A DNA stretch of 64,000 nt from Acidimicrobiales bacterium (GTDB taxonomy: Bacteria; Actinomycetota; Acidimicrobiia; Acidimicrobiales; JAVJTC01): NCBI GenBank assembly GCA_040219085.1, contig JAVJTC010000021.1:47717-111716 (forward strand). The letters are read 5' to 3'. The notes beneath the pieces are model-generated. The model searched no databases. It was not told the DNA's origin and saw only the letters and a program-made list of their open reading frames with translations. Position numbers and translations under genes: made by a program. Shown one piece after another: positions 17,933-25,150 of the stretch (the first letter of the stretch is position 1; each line of letters starts with the position of its first letter).

Positions 17933-20257
17933 ATGAGCCATTCGGACCAGGAAGTGCTTCGGAACCAATGGTCAGAGCTGATTCGGCGCGCAGCCGAGGA
18001 GGCCCGATCCCGCGACTCCTCTCACAGCCGGAAACAGCCGTGGACCGTTGCCGCGGAGCAGATCCAGTCCGGCAACGACGGCAAGTGCCCTGCGTCGAAC
18101 ACCGTGAGGGGCTGGATCGAAGAGGGCACCGTCCCTCACGCCGACTTCCGCGACTCCGCATGCGCGTTCATCGGTCGATACGTCAGGAAGGAGGCGCGGG
18201 AAGAGGCGACGACTCTGATCCTTGCCCTCGACACGGACAACAAGACCGCCGCACGGCGAGGAAGATCCGAACAGGCTTCGCGTAGCTCGGACGAGTTGAG
18301 GCAGTCGCCGATACCTCCACGTCCGGACCCTCGCGACCGGGCACGACGGGATTTCCTTCACCTGCTGGTCAACGGAGAAATGCCGCTTCTTGCGGACCTC
18401 GACCTTAGTGCGCCGCATTATCAGTTGGGATCGGCGTTGACCGACGGGCAGGCACCTCCTTACGTGCGCAGAAGGCTCCAGGACACGGTCGAGGCACGAC
18501 TGGCCAACGCTGTCCAAGCCCCACGCGAAGGTCGGCACCCCTGGACGCGAACCGTGATACTCCACGGGGCGCCAAAGACTGGGAAAACCCGTCTCCTGCT
18601 TGAGACACTCCGCGAGCTACAGCCCATCGACGAGTGGGGTTCGGGAAACACGCGGCTGATCTATCCACGTCGCGGCAAGCTTCGAGAGGTCGCTGAAACG
18701 ACATTTCATGGGGCCCAATGGGAACGAGAACAGTACCTGTGGGTCGTCTTCGTCGAGGACATCCACAATGAGCTCGATCAGCTGACGATGCAGCTTCTCC
18801 GAGAACTCGTCGCCGGCAACCAGCCGGTGGTGCTCACTGCGACCTTGTGGACGCATGAGCTACCTGCGCGAAAGCCACACATTGAGGCCCTCGGTTTCGA
18901 CCCAGCAGTGGTCATGGGCATTCGAGACTCGTGGGTTGGCCCCCTGTCGGTGGCTCTGGATGCTGAGGAGCGCGAAGCGGCAAACGAGATGTTCCGCGGT
19001 AGCGGCATTCCCGGCGACTCATTGGTCGAACTTGCACCGCTTCTTGCCTCGCGTAGCAGCCTGGCAGAGGCCCTTCTCGGCGATCTCGAGTCCATAGACC
19101 CCAGCTCTCAATGCCTAGCGCAAGCTCTACTTGCGCAGTCGTTCATCGCTCCCGACGGGCTTCGCAGTGACGAAATGTTCGCGATCTTCGAGGAGCTGTT
19201 CTCGCTTACGGCGCCAGGAAGGACGCCGCCGAGCTGGGATGCCCTCCACTCCGAACTTGTTGAGCGGCAGGCTCCACTCGCACCAAGAACGAGCTACTCG
19301 GTGGTGGCCGAGCCAGAACCTGGAATCTGGGCGCTCCACGACGTCCTGGTACCGGTGGCGGCCGAGTTCAGCTCTGAGCCGTGCCCGGTCGCCCTTGCGC
19401 CGATGTGCGATGTGAAGACGCAGTACGAGACGGGACGACGGCTAAGCCAAGCCGGGTTGTCCTCCAGCGGTTCTCACTGGTTCGCTGCCGCGGTAGACGC
19501 TGCGCCTGAGGTCGTCCTCTGGTTAGAGGAGGATTCGCTCTACGGCGCGCAGGAGGCCGACGACGAGTTGCACCGTGGAGCCCTGGTGCAGCTGGCAGAA
19601 GCCGGGAATAGTGATGCCATGTACAGCCTCGGCGTAGTCGCAAACCATGAGGAGGACCGGGACGAGGCCATTCGATGGTGGTCGAAGGCTGCGGAACTGG
19701 GGCAACCAGACGCGCTGGTGTCCTTTGGCGCGATCTGCTTCGACGACGGAGAGGAAGACACCGCCCTAGAGATGTGGCGGCTCGCGTCGGCTGACGGGGA
19801 CAGCCGTGCCGTCGTCCTGCTCTACGCCGCAGCGGTGATCTTCGGCGATGGCGAACGGTCGATTGGTCTTCTCAACGAACTCATGTCGTCCGGACATGAG
19901 CGGGCGCGGCCGGCCCACAACTCGGAAGCGCCAACCAGCGACTCGGCACCAATCATTGTCGAGAGATTGCTAGCGGATGCAGGAGGCTTGGGACTGTCCA
20001 GCGCGTTCATGTACCTCGCCGATGAGCTGATGCACAACGACGGACTTCCGGGCAGCGAATGGGGCCAGGGCGGACACCGAAACGCCGGCATCGCCGCATA
20101 CGACTATGCATGCCGTGCCGCTGAACTCGGAAGCGACGAAGGAGCTGCACTCGCGGAGTGGCTCCAAGATGTGCTGTTCTCGGGCGGCTACGACATCGAC
20201 TCGATGAACGACGGAGGCGTCGAAGAGTTCAAAGGGCTTGACGAATTCTTGGAGTAG
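17933..20257 (+). CDS. STAND-like P-loop NTPase with Sel1-like repeats
   Basis: 774 residues from ATG 17933 (CAGGA upstream). The first 80 residues look like a helix-turn-helix type segment (SNTVRGWIEEGTVPHADF). A P-loop VILHGAPKTGKTRLLLETL is at about 207-225, a Walker B strand YLWVVFVEDIHNE at about 270-282 and a sensor-like PVVLTATLW at about 300. From about 555 the sequence turns into Sel1/TPR-like helical repeats (DAMYSLGVVANHEEDRDEAI, then RWWSKAAELGQPDALVSFG), with a weaker unit near the C-terminus (AAYDYACRAAELGSDEGAAL). This is the layout of STAND NTPases, where repeats sense a ligand such as a phage protein and the NTPase switches an effector. The effector is probably the GIY-YIG nuclease two bases downstream. 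Not in a family I can name. Confidence 0.75.
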   Translation: MSHSDQEVLRNQWSELIRRAAEEARSRDSSHSRKQPWTVAAEQIQSGNDGKCPASNTVRGWIEEGTVPHADFRDSACAFIGRYVRKEAREEATTLILALDTDNKTAARRGRSEQASRSSDELRQSPIPPRPDPRDRARRDFLHLLVNGEMPLLADLDLSAPHYQLGSALTDGQAPPYVRRRLQDTVEARLANAVQAPREGRHPWTRTVILHGAPKTGKTRLLLETLRELQPIDEWGSGNTRLIYPRRGKLREVAETTFHGAQWEREQYLWVVFVEDIHNELDQLTMQLLRELVAGNQPVVLTATLWTHELPARKPHIEALGFDPAVVMGIRDSWVGPLSVALDAEEREAANEMFRGSGIPGDSLVELAPLLASRSSLAEALLGDLESIDPSSQCLAQALLAQSFIAPDGLRSDEMFAIFEELFSLTAPGRTPPSWDALHSELVERQAPLAPRTSYSVVAEPEPGIWALHDVLVPVAAEFSSEPCPVALAPMCDVKTQYETGRRLSQAGLSSSGSHWFAAAVDAAPEVVLWLEEDSLYGAQEADDELHRGALVQLAEAGNSDAMYSLGVVANHEEDRDEAIRWWSKAAELGQPDALVSFGAICFDDGEEDTALEMWRLASADGDSRAVVLLYAAAVIFGDGERSIGLLNELMSSGHERARPAHNSEAPTSDSAPIIVERLLADAGGLGLSSAFMYLADELMHNDGLPGSEWGQGGHRNAGIAAYDYACRAAELGSDEGAALAEWLQDVLFSGGYDIDSMNDGGVEEFKGLDEFLE

Positions 20258-20259
20258 CT

Positions 20260-21225
20260 GTGCTGGCCAGTGACACTAGACAGCGACCGTGGCTTCGGCG
20301 CGACCTGCTCGACGCGTTGGAGGGGGAGCTTCTCCGCTGGGGGGGCTACCTCGACGGCTTGATCGTCGCTTCGTCGGAAGCCTGGAGGCAGCTCCGCTAC
20401 CGTTCCGAGATGGCGAAAACAGGCAGTTCTCAGAAGACGTCCACCCGCTCAAGCGTCCGGCTGCCGGCCAAGCTCAAGTCAGAGGTGGCAAAGGCGCTGG
20501 GCTTCTACGTGTACGCACTCATCGATCCACGCAACAACGAGATCTTCTACATCGGCAAGGGCAAGGGTTCCCGTTTCCTCGCCCATCAGAGCGAAGCCGT
20601 CCGGCAATCTGGAAAGTCCGCGAAGGCGGAACGGATCCGCAGCATTCTCGATGCCGGGCATACGCCGAGCGTGGACATCATCCGCCACGGGTTGAAGGAC
20701 GAGAAGACGGCCTTCCTCGTCGAGAGCGTCCTCATCGATGCGCTTCCCGGGCTGACGAACAAGGTGTCGGGCCACGACGCTGATCGACTCCCGCTCGACG
20801 AGCTGATCGTCCGGTATGCCGCACCAGAGCTCTCGAACGACGCTCCCCCGGCAGTCATGATCAGGCTGCGCGCCTGGCAGGACGCCCCCGAGAAGGTCGA
20901 ACGGGGTTACACCCGCAAGGGCCATGGGTGGCGAAGCGGAATGCCCCTCGAAGAGTTGGCCGACTCGACCCGTGCCTGGTGGAAGATCAGCCCGGACACG
21001 GTCGACCGCAAGGGGGCACAGCACGCCGTCGCCGTGTGCGAGGGCATCACCCGCGGGGTGTTCGAGATCGGGAAGTGGATCGGCCCACGGAAGGACGGCC
21101 GACGCGCGTTTCACGCTTTGCCGGTCGTCTCCGGCCCGGTATTCGATTCCTACATCGGCGATGTGGGCAAGCGGCTCCCCGCCGCCCGTGGCTCCCAGAA
21201 TCCCATCACCTACTGGCCGGCCTGA
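20260..21225 (+). CDS. GIY-YIG nuclease (LEM-3-like)
   Basis: 321 residues with GTG start at 20260, a GGAG just upstream and only two bases after the NTPase stop. The GIY-YIG core is GFYVYALIDPRNNEIFYIGKGKGSRF at about residues 85-110 (shown split: GFYVYALIDP, IFYIGKGKGSRF), with the catalytic Arg following YIGKGKGSR and a Glu in FLVESVLIDAL at about 155. The C-terminal half (TRAWWKISP, AVAVCEGITRGVFEIGKW) resembles the usual extension of this LEM-3-like group, perhaps a DNA-binding domain. An alternative start is ATG 20410, which still keeps the nuclease. Tight coupling to the STAND-like NTPase suggests nuclease and sensor-switch form one antiphage module. Confidence 0.85.
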   Translation: MLASDTRQRPWLRRDLLDALEGELLRWGGYLDGLIVASSEAWRQLRYRSEMAKTGSSQKTSTRSSVRLPAKLKSEVAKALGFYVYALIDPRNNEIFYIGKGKGSRFLAHQSEAVRQSGKSAKAERIRSILDAGHTPSVDIIRHGLKDEKTAFLVESVLIDALPGLTNKVSGHDADRLPLDELIVRYAAPELSNDAPPAVMIRLRAWQDAPEKVERGYTRKGHGWRSGMPLEELADSTRAWWKISPDTVDRKGAQHAVAVCEGITRGVFEIGKWIGPRKDGRRAFHALPVVSGPVFDSYIGDVGKRLPAARGSQNPITYWPA

Positions 21226-21242
21226 CAGCCGTCGCCGCTACG

Positions 21243-21319
21243 GAGCGGTGTTGCAGCGAATCGCACACGAGTCCTTCGCGATGTCGCCCGTCGTCCCCGA
21301 ATTCGCTATGACACCGCTC
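21243..21319. repeat. Inverted repeat, includes copy A of the 21-bp motif
   Basis: The 19-base arm at 21243-21261 (GAGCGGTGTTGCAGCGAAT) is the reverse complement of 21301-21319 except for three central bases. The right arm belongs to a 21-bp motif at 21299-21319 (GAATTCGCTAT then GACACCGCTC) that recurs at 24245 and 26855. A loop of about 39 bases separates the arms. It could be the trace of a small mobile repeat; it is too widely spaced for an ordinary terminator. Confidence 0.65.
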
Positions 21320-21412
21320 GGATGTCCAACCCGGTGCCCGCCTCGGACGGCAGTGGATCAACCCGACCCACGCCACTCAGCGGACCCTCACCTGCCCGAC
21401 TGTCCCGTACGT

Positions 21413-21505
21413 TCAACGCAGGTCGCGCCACCGCCAACGGGACCCGTCGACCAACAACTCGGGGTCGCCGGTCCACAGCTCCAGGTCCTCGGCGACGACG
21501 TTCGC
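21413..21505 (-). pseudogene. 3' fragment of an AbrB-type antitoxin gene
   Basis: Minus-strand translation gives VVAEDLELWTGDPELLVDGS then RWRWRDLR and a stop at 21413-21415. It matches the last 29 residues of the intact AbrB protein encoded at 23870-24070 with only a few changes. The N-terminal DNA-binding half is absent, so it is a decayed remnant of a second copy. Confidence 0.8.
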
Positions 21506-21572
21506 GGCGGGCGCTGTCGTACCCCGGGGCTACACATGCGCAATGGCACGACAGGAGAACGGCACTACGGTG

Positions 21573-21598
21573 TCCTTACCTCAGCGCATAAGTAAGGA
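21573..21598 (+). promoter_or_regulatory. Hairpin over the AbrB ribosome binding site
   Basis: TCCTTAC (21573-21579) pairs with GTAAGGA (21592-21598) across 12 bases. The 3' arm contains the AAGGAG that serves the GTG start at 21606. It may act as an autoregulatory operator or limit translation of the antitoxin-toxin pair. Confidence 0.5.
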
Positions 21599-21605
21599 GA
21601 CCCTG

Positions 21606-21854
21606 GTGGAGGTTGCCGCGAGAGTCACATCGAAGGGCCAGATCACCATCCCGAAGGCCGTCCGGGACGCTCTGGGCATCAGCAGCGGCGACGACGTCGT
21701 GTTCAGGATCCATGGCAACCGGGCGGTGCTGGCCCGGACACCGGACTTCCTCGAGCTCGCAGGCTCGGTCGACGTACCCGCCGCCAAGCGCAACATCGCC
21801 TGGGACGACGTGATCCGCGCCGCACGTGAGTCGAGAGCCGCCCGGCGACGATGA
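21606..21854 (+). CDS. AbrB/SpoVT-type antitoxin (VapB)
   Basis: 82 residues from GTG 21606, chosen because AAGGAG lies six bases upstream; a longer frame from 21543 has no such site. The N-terminus ARVTSKGQITIPKAVRDALG then GDDVVFRIHGNRAVLAR is a swapped-hairpin AbrB DNA-binding domain. The C-terminal tail (FLELAGSVDVPAAKRNIAWD) would wrap the toxin. The stop overlaps the VapC start (ATGA), the usual order of antitoxin before toxin. It should bind and repress its own promoter. Confidence 0.9.
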   Translation: MEVAARVTSKGQITIPKAVRDALGISSGDDVVFRIHGNRAVLARTPDFLELAGSVDVPAAKRNIAWDDVIRAARESRAARRR

Positions 21855-22249
21855 CGGCCTTCGTCGACACCAACGTCATCGTCCGACATCTCACCGGCGA
21901 ACCACCCGAGCTCGCCGAGCGGGCGACGAGATACCTCGCCTCGGGCGAACGCCTCCTGCTCACCGACCTGATCCTCGCCGAGACCGTGTACGTCCTCGAG
22001 TCCTTCTACGAGGTGCCCGTCGCCGACGTGGCCCGGGCGGCCCGCTCGCTCGTCACCTACGGATCCGTCACCTGCGTGGACGTTCCGCTGCTGTTGCGGG
22101 CGATCGAGACCTACGAGTCCGAGCGGCTCGACTTCGCCGACGCCTACCTCGTCGCCTGCGCTGAGTCCACCGGGGTCGGGCGGGTAGCCTCGTTCGACCG
22201 TGCGATCGACCGGGCTCCCACGGTGGAGAGGGTCGAGCCGCCTGCATGA
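21851..22249 (+). CDS. vapC: VapC toxin, PIN-domain ribonuclease
   Basis: 132 residues, start ATG overlapping the antitoxin stop. The PIN-domain acidic residues are present: Asp in AFVDTNVIVRHL near residue 6, Glu in LAETVYVLE near 43, Asp in LDFADAYLVACAE near 98 and Asp in VASFDRAID near 116. VapC toxins are Mg-dependent ribonucleases that cut tRNA or rRNA and are neutralised by the cognate VapB. All four acidic positions are intact, so the toxin is probably active. Confidence 0.93.
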   Translation: MTAFVDTNVIVRHLTGEPPELAERATRYLASGERLLLTDLILAETVYVLESFYEVPVADVARAARSLVTYGSVTCVDVPLLLRAIETYESERLDFADAYLVACAESTGVGRVASFDRAIDRAPTVERVEPPA

Positions 22250-22269
22250 CCCAAGCCGCAGCGACCGCC

Positions 22270-22385
22270 GGTTGTCGGCCCGATCTCTGTAGCGAGTCGA
22301 GCGTGGAGTACGCCGCCGACGCTACGAGTCGCCGTCAGCGCCACGAGCACCGGCGTCGTCGGCACCCCGGCACTCTGGCGCGCCA
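22270..22385 (-). pseudogene. 3' fragment of a DUF5615 toxin gene
   Basis: Minus-strand translation reads RQSAGVPTTPVLVALTATRS then VGGVLHARLATEIG, almost the same as RQSAGLPMTPVLVALTASRG then VSGALHARLATEI of the intact DUF5615 protein at 24285-24635. The end differs and the N-terminus is gone, so this is a remnant. DNA similarity by eye is about 80 percent over some 100 bases. Confidence 0.8.
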
Positions 22386-22392
22386 GCCTCGC

Positions 22393-22722
22393 TCACACCG
22401 TGCCTTCCGTACCTCGAAGGGACCTCTGGGATTCGGCTTCCTCATGAATCAGACACGGCCGCAGCTTCCGCGTTGTCACCGACACGTGCGGCCTTCCCGC
22501 GGGCGATCCCGTAGTGCCGTCAGCGTCAGGCCTCGGCACGAACCGCAGGAGACTCCACCTCGAGGCGTACTCGCACCGGCCTCCGCTCGCGATGATGCGC
22601 GCCACGCGGGCCGGGTCGTGGTTGTGGAGCCGGACGGGAGGGCCACCGTCGTCGGCGAGGAACTCGATGACGTCGCCGGCCATGGAGGCCATCCCTGCGA
22701 TCCCTGCCTGTTCCGATTCCAT
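22393..22722 (-). CDS. Small hypothetical protein
   Basis: 109 residues from ATG 22722 with a weak GGAAG before it; an upstream in-frame start at 22782 would cross a perfect palindrome. The core (GDVIEFLADDGGPPVRLHNH then DPARVARIIASGG) uses GC-rich third positions like real genes here. The last 30 residues look less coding-like and the 3' part may be eroded. No family recognised and no partner gene; it could be a decayed gene. Confidence 0.4.
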   Translation of the reverse strand: MESEQAGIAGMASMAGDVIEFLADDGGPPVRLHNHDPARVARIIASGGRCEYASRWSLLRFVPRPDADGTTGSPAGRPHVSVTTRKLRPCLIHEEAESQRSLRGTEGTV

Positions 22723-22730
22723 CACGCGCT

Positions 22731-22748
22731 TCCACTGGATCCAGTGGA
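22731..22748. promoter_or_regulatory. Perfect 18-bp palindrome
   Basis: TCCACTGGATCCAGTGGA is fully self-complementary with no spacer. It sits nine bases before the start of the small hypothetical gene and in the 3' flank of the lipoprotein gene at 22787, so it may be an operator for the former or part of a terminator for the latter. Confidence 0.5.
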
Positions 22749-22786
22749 CGTTGTGGCCGGAGTGGTAGCTAGAGCACGTCACGCCC

Positions 22787-23773
22787 TCACCCCAGGGAGA
22801 GCTGGACGCCGTCGTTGTCGATCAGCTCCTGGCCGGTGAAGGCGAGTTCGCCCCGCCGACCCTGACGATCGCCGATCAGGTACGTCGAGTCGAGGTCGAG
22901 CTCCGCGTACGTGATCGAGAACCGGCCCGACAGCTCGCAACCGAGAAAGGACTCGAAGGAGGCGTCGAGGCTGGCGATGGAGATGACGTCGCCGAACTGG
23001 TCGGTCATGTTCATGATCATCCCCTCGCGGATGTCGCCGTAACCGCCGTCGCCCTCGCATCCGCCGAGGATGTCGTAGCTGTACTCGTCGCCTTCTGTGC
23101 CAAGGAGCGTGAATGACACCTCCACTCCGCCGGAGGGGCGGCGCTGTTCGCCGTCGGCGTCGAACGAGGCGGCGCACGCGCTCGGATACCAGTCGGTCGG
23201 CGACAGCAGGTCAGCCACCACTTCCTCGAGAGCGTCGAAGTCGACGTCGCCCGCATCATCGGTCGCCTGTGTGAGTGCGCTGTCGATGAGGTCCTCCCGC
23301 TCGTCGCCGCCGATGCCGATGTCCTCCGCCGCGTCGAGAACGGCACCGGTTTCGGCCTGACACGCCTCGTTCTGCGCGCCCGTGAGGTCACCGGTTGCCG
23401 ACGGCTCGTCCCGGACGAAGACCACGTCCCCACCGCTCTCGGAGATCTCGACGACGACGCAGTCCGTTGCATCCACCTCAGTGGTCACCTCGTCGAACGA
23501 CTCGCTGCCCGCGGTGGGCCGGCTCCGGGTCTCACGCGACACGACGAATCCTTCGTCATCGAGAAGGTCGTAGCGGAACTCGTACTCGTCGACCTCGAGC
23601 TCGGTCAGCTCGGCGATCCGCCCGTCGCCCATTTCGAAGTCGACATCACGATTCGGCAGATCGTCGGTCAGGTCGACCGTGCAGGTCATCGCCTCCTCGG
23701 TCCCCGAACCACCGCCACATGCCGCCGCCAACACGGCCACCATGATCAATCCCGCCACCCGCTTCATCTCCAC
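22787..23773 (-). CDS. Secreted lipoprotein, function unknown
   Basis: 328 residues. The N-terminus MEMKRVAGLIMVAVLAAACG has a basic start, a hydrophobic core and a lipobox LAAAC, so the protein is exported and lipid-anchored. The mature part is very acidic with Gly/Asp-rich stretches and several Cys (TCTVDL, ATDCVV, NEACQAE, PSACAAS, GGCEGD, LGCELSG) that may form disulfides outside the cell. No enzyme motif seen. Single gene; flanked by the small hypothetical gene downstream and the orphan AbrB gene upstream. Confidence 0.85.
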   Translation of the reverse strand: MEMKRVAGLIMVAVLAAACGGGSGTEEAMTCTVDLTDDLPNRDVDFEMGDGRIAELTELEVDEYEFRYDLLDDEGFVVSRETRSRPTAGSESFDEVTTEVDATDCVVVEISESGGDVVFVRDEPSATGDLTGAQNEACQAETGAVLDAAEDIGIGGDEREDLIDSALTQATDDAGDVDFDALEEVVADLLSPTDWYPSACAASFDADGEQRRPSGGVEVSFTLLGTEGDEYSYDILGGCEGDGGYGDIREGMIMNMTDQFGDVISIASLDASFESFLGCELSGRFSITYAELDLDSTYLIGDRQGRRGELAFTGQELIDNDGVQLSLG

Positions 23774-23869
23774 ACCTTCCCGTTGCGCTTGTCACGCTCC
23801 GGTACGGCGTCACCGTGACACGGCCGGCAGGGAAGTCCCGCAGCGGCGACGACGCCTGCCCAGAGCCGC

Positions 23870-24070
23870 TCAGCGCAGGTCGCGCCACCGCCAGGGCGAC
23901 CCTTCGACCAGCAGCTCAGGGTCGCCGGTCCATAGCTCTAGGTCCTCGGCGACGGCGACGTGGTCCCCGTGACGCCAGAAGCTGACCTCGTCACCGGGCT
24001 CGATGCCGAACTCGTCGCGCAACTCCTTTGGGATCACGACCTGCCCCTTCGGCCCCACACGGTGAGTCAT
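23870..24070 (-). CDS. Orphan AbrB-type DNA-binding antitoxin
   Basis: 66 residues: MTHRVGPKGQVVIPKELRDE then FGIEPGDEVSFWRHGDHV, the AbrB/MazE-like swapped-hairpin fold, with a short tail ending WRWRDLR. No toxin gene follows: the next gene downstream is the lipoprotein, about 100 bases away. A perfect inverted repeat overlaps its start codon, so it probably represses itself. A decayed copy of its 3' end lies at 21413-21505. Confidence 0.85.
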   Translation of the reverse strand: MTHRVGPKGQVVIPKELRDEFGIEPGDEVSFWRHGDHVAVAEDLELWTGDPELLVEGSPWRWRDLR

Positions 24071-24087
24071 ACCGATGAGTATGACTC
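24064..24087. promoter_or_regulatory. Inverted repeat operator at the AbrB start
   Basis: GAGTCATAC (24064-24072) and GTATGACTC (24079-24087) are perfect 9-bp arms with a 6-base spacer. The start codon of the minus-strand AbrB gene (24068-24070) lies in the left arm. This is a good candidate for the autoregulatory site. Confidence 0.65.
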
Positions 24088-24244
24088 TGCGTCACGGCCG
24101 CACGGACATGAGGCACACCGTCGCCCCGTTGACACATCAGCCGACTCAACTACAGTCTCAGGGGACGGCAGCAGTAGCGGCCGTAAGTAAGTCCGGTCAG
24201 CCTGCGGATGCGTGGGGGGCCGGACTTTGCGCTTTTCAGCCGAA

Positions 24245-24265
24245 GAATTCGCTATGACACCGCTC
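24245..24265. repeat. Copy B of the 21-bp motif
   Basis: GAATTCGCTAT followed by GACACCGCTC, identical to copy A at 21299-21319. It lies 20 bases from the 3' end of the DUF5615 toxin gene, in the gap to the orphan AbrB gene. Confidence 0.75.
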
Positions 24266-24284
24266 CGCCCCCCCTTCGGAGCCC

Positions 24285-24635
24285 TCAGCCGAGCCAGTGG
24301 GCATGGGCGTACGGATCCTCGTTGTCGGCGGCCCAGCGATCGATCTCCGTGGCGAGTCGTGCGTGGAGTGCACCGCTGACGCCACGGCTCGCCGTGAGCG
24401 CCACGAGCACCGGCGTCATCGGCAACCCGGCGCTCTGGCGCTGATCCAGCAGCGGCAGGAAGTCGGACGCGTTCTCAGTGACGAGAGTTCGCCGGTCTTC
24501 CACCGCACGGGCGAGAACATCGCCGTCGGAAGCTCCGCCGAGGCCGATCGCCCGGACGTGTAGAGCATCGTGGCCCCGGGCGACGAGCAACTCAGCGACC
24601 TGCTCGCTGTACATCTCGTCGAGCAGGAACCTCAC
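24285..24635 (-). CDS. DUF5615 PIN-like toxin
   Basis: 116 residues: MRFLLDEMYSEQVAELLVAR then GHDALHVRAIGLGGASDGDV. The DE pair near residue 6, the Asp of SDGDVLARA and the ENASDF segment form the acidic set of the DUF5615 PIN-like nucleases, which act as toxins with a small antitoxin. The start overlaps the stop of the antitoxin gene (24632-24635). A 3' fragment of a second copy lies at 22270-22385. Confidence 0.88.
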   Translation of the reverse strand: MRFLLDEMYSEQVAELLVARGHDALHVRAIGLGGASDGDVLARAVEDRRTLVTENASDFLPLLDQRQSAGLPMTPVLVALTASRGVSGALHARLATEIDRWAADNEDPYAHAHWLG

Positions 24636-25054
24636 TCCGCCAGCACGGCCGAGCGGGCGGCGGACAACCGGCGGACCCGCTCGAGCGCACGCTCGTTCTC
24701 CTCCAGGCGTCGCTCGATCTCGTCGAGATGCTCGGCCGCGTAGTCGATGGCCATGCGGACCAGCCGCGGGTCGAGACCCAGACTGTCGGCGGCGGCAGTC
24801 ACCGCCGCATCACCCGAGGCGCCACTCGACCGGACGGCCCGCACGATCTCGTCCACATCGGGACCCCCTGCAACACCCGCACGCCAACCGCTCGGGCCCG
24901 GGCGGTAGACGATGCCCGGATGGTCGATCCCTGCGAGGCCCTGCTCCAACAGTCTGGTCACCAGCGCCGTCTCCGAGACGCCCTCCGCCTCAGCCCGACG
25001 GGCGAGCCGCGCCTTGAGATCGGAGTCCAGACGGTACGAAGTCGGCGTAGCCAT
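24632..25054 (-). CDS. Ribbon-helix-helix antitoxin of the DUF5615 toxin
   Basis: 140 residues from ATG 25054: MATPTSYRLDSDLKARLARR then AEAEGVSETALVTRLLEQG, a ribbon-helix-helix DNA-binding domain of about 45 residues. A long helical C-terminus follows, with heptad-like IERRLEENERALERVRRL that can make a coiled coil. An upstream in-frame start at 25096 would sit inside the operator. Gene overlaps the toxin by four bases. Confidence 0.85.
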   Translation of the reverse strand: MATPTSYRLDSDLKARLARRAEAEGVSETALVTRLLEQGLAGIDHPGIVYRPGPSGWRAGVAGGPDVDEIVRAVRSSGASGDAAVTAAADSLGLDPRLVRMAIDYAAEHLDEIERRLEENERALERVRRLSAARSAVLAE

Positions 25055-25063
25055 GACCCGAGC

Positions 25064-25081
25064 GTAGTGCACTAGCACTAC
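25064..25081. promoter_or_regulatory. Inverted/direct repeat operator of the antitoxin
   Basis: GTAGTGC ACTA GCACTAC is a perfect 7-bp inverted repeat; on the coding strand it also reads TAGTGC twice in tandem. It lies ten bases before the antitoxin start. Ribbon-helix-helix antitoxins bind short repeats like these to repress their own operon. Confidence 0.7.
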
Positions 25082-25150
25082 TCCGCGGCTGGGCAAGGGC
25101 CACCCGGGCCAATGCCGATCCGACTGTCACTCCCCGCGAGAGCGCACGAC

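Larger units (their letters stand above)
21226..21605. other. Gap with inverted repeat and decayed antitoxin fragment
   Basis: About 380 bases between the GIY-YIG gene and the AbrB/VapC pair. It holds the inverted repeat at 21243-21319, a decayed AbrB 3' end at 21413-21505 on the minus strand, and the hairpin before the AbrB start. No intact gene is seen. Confidence 0.7.
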
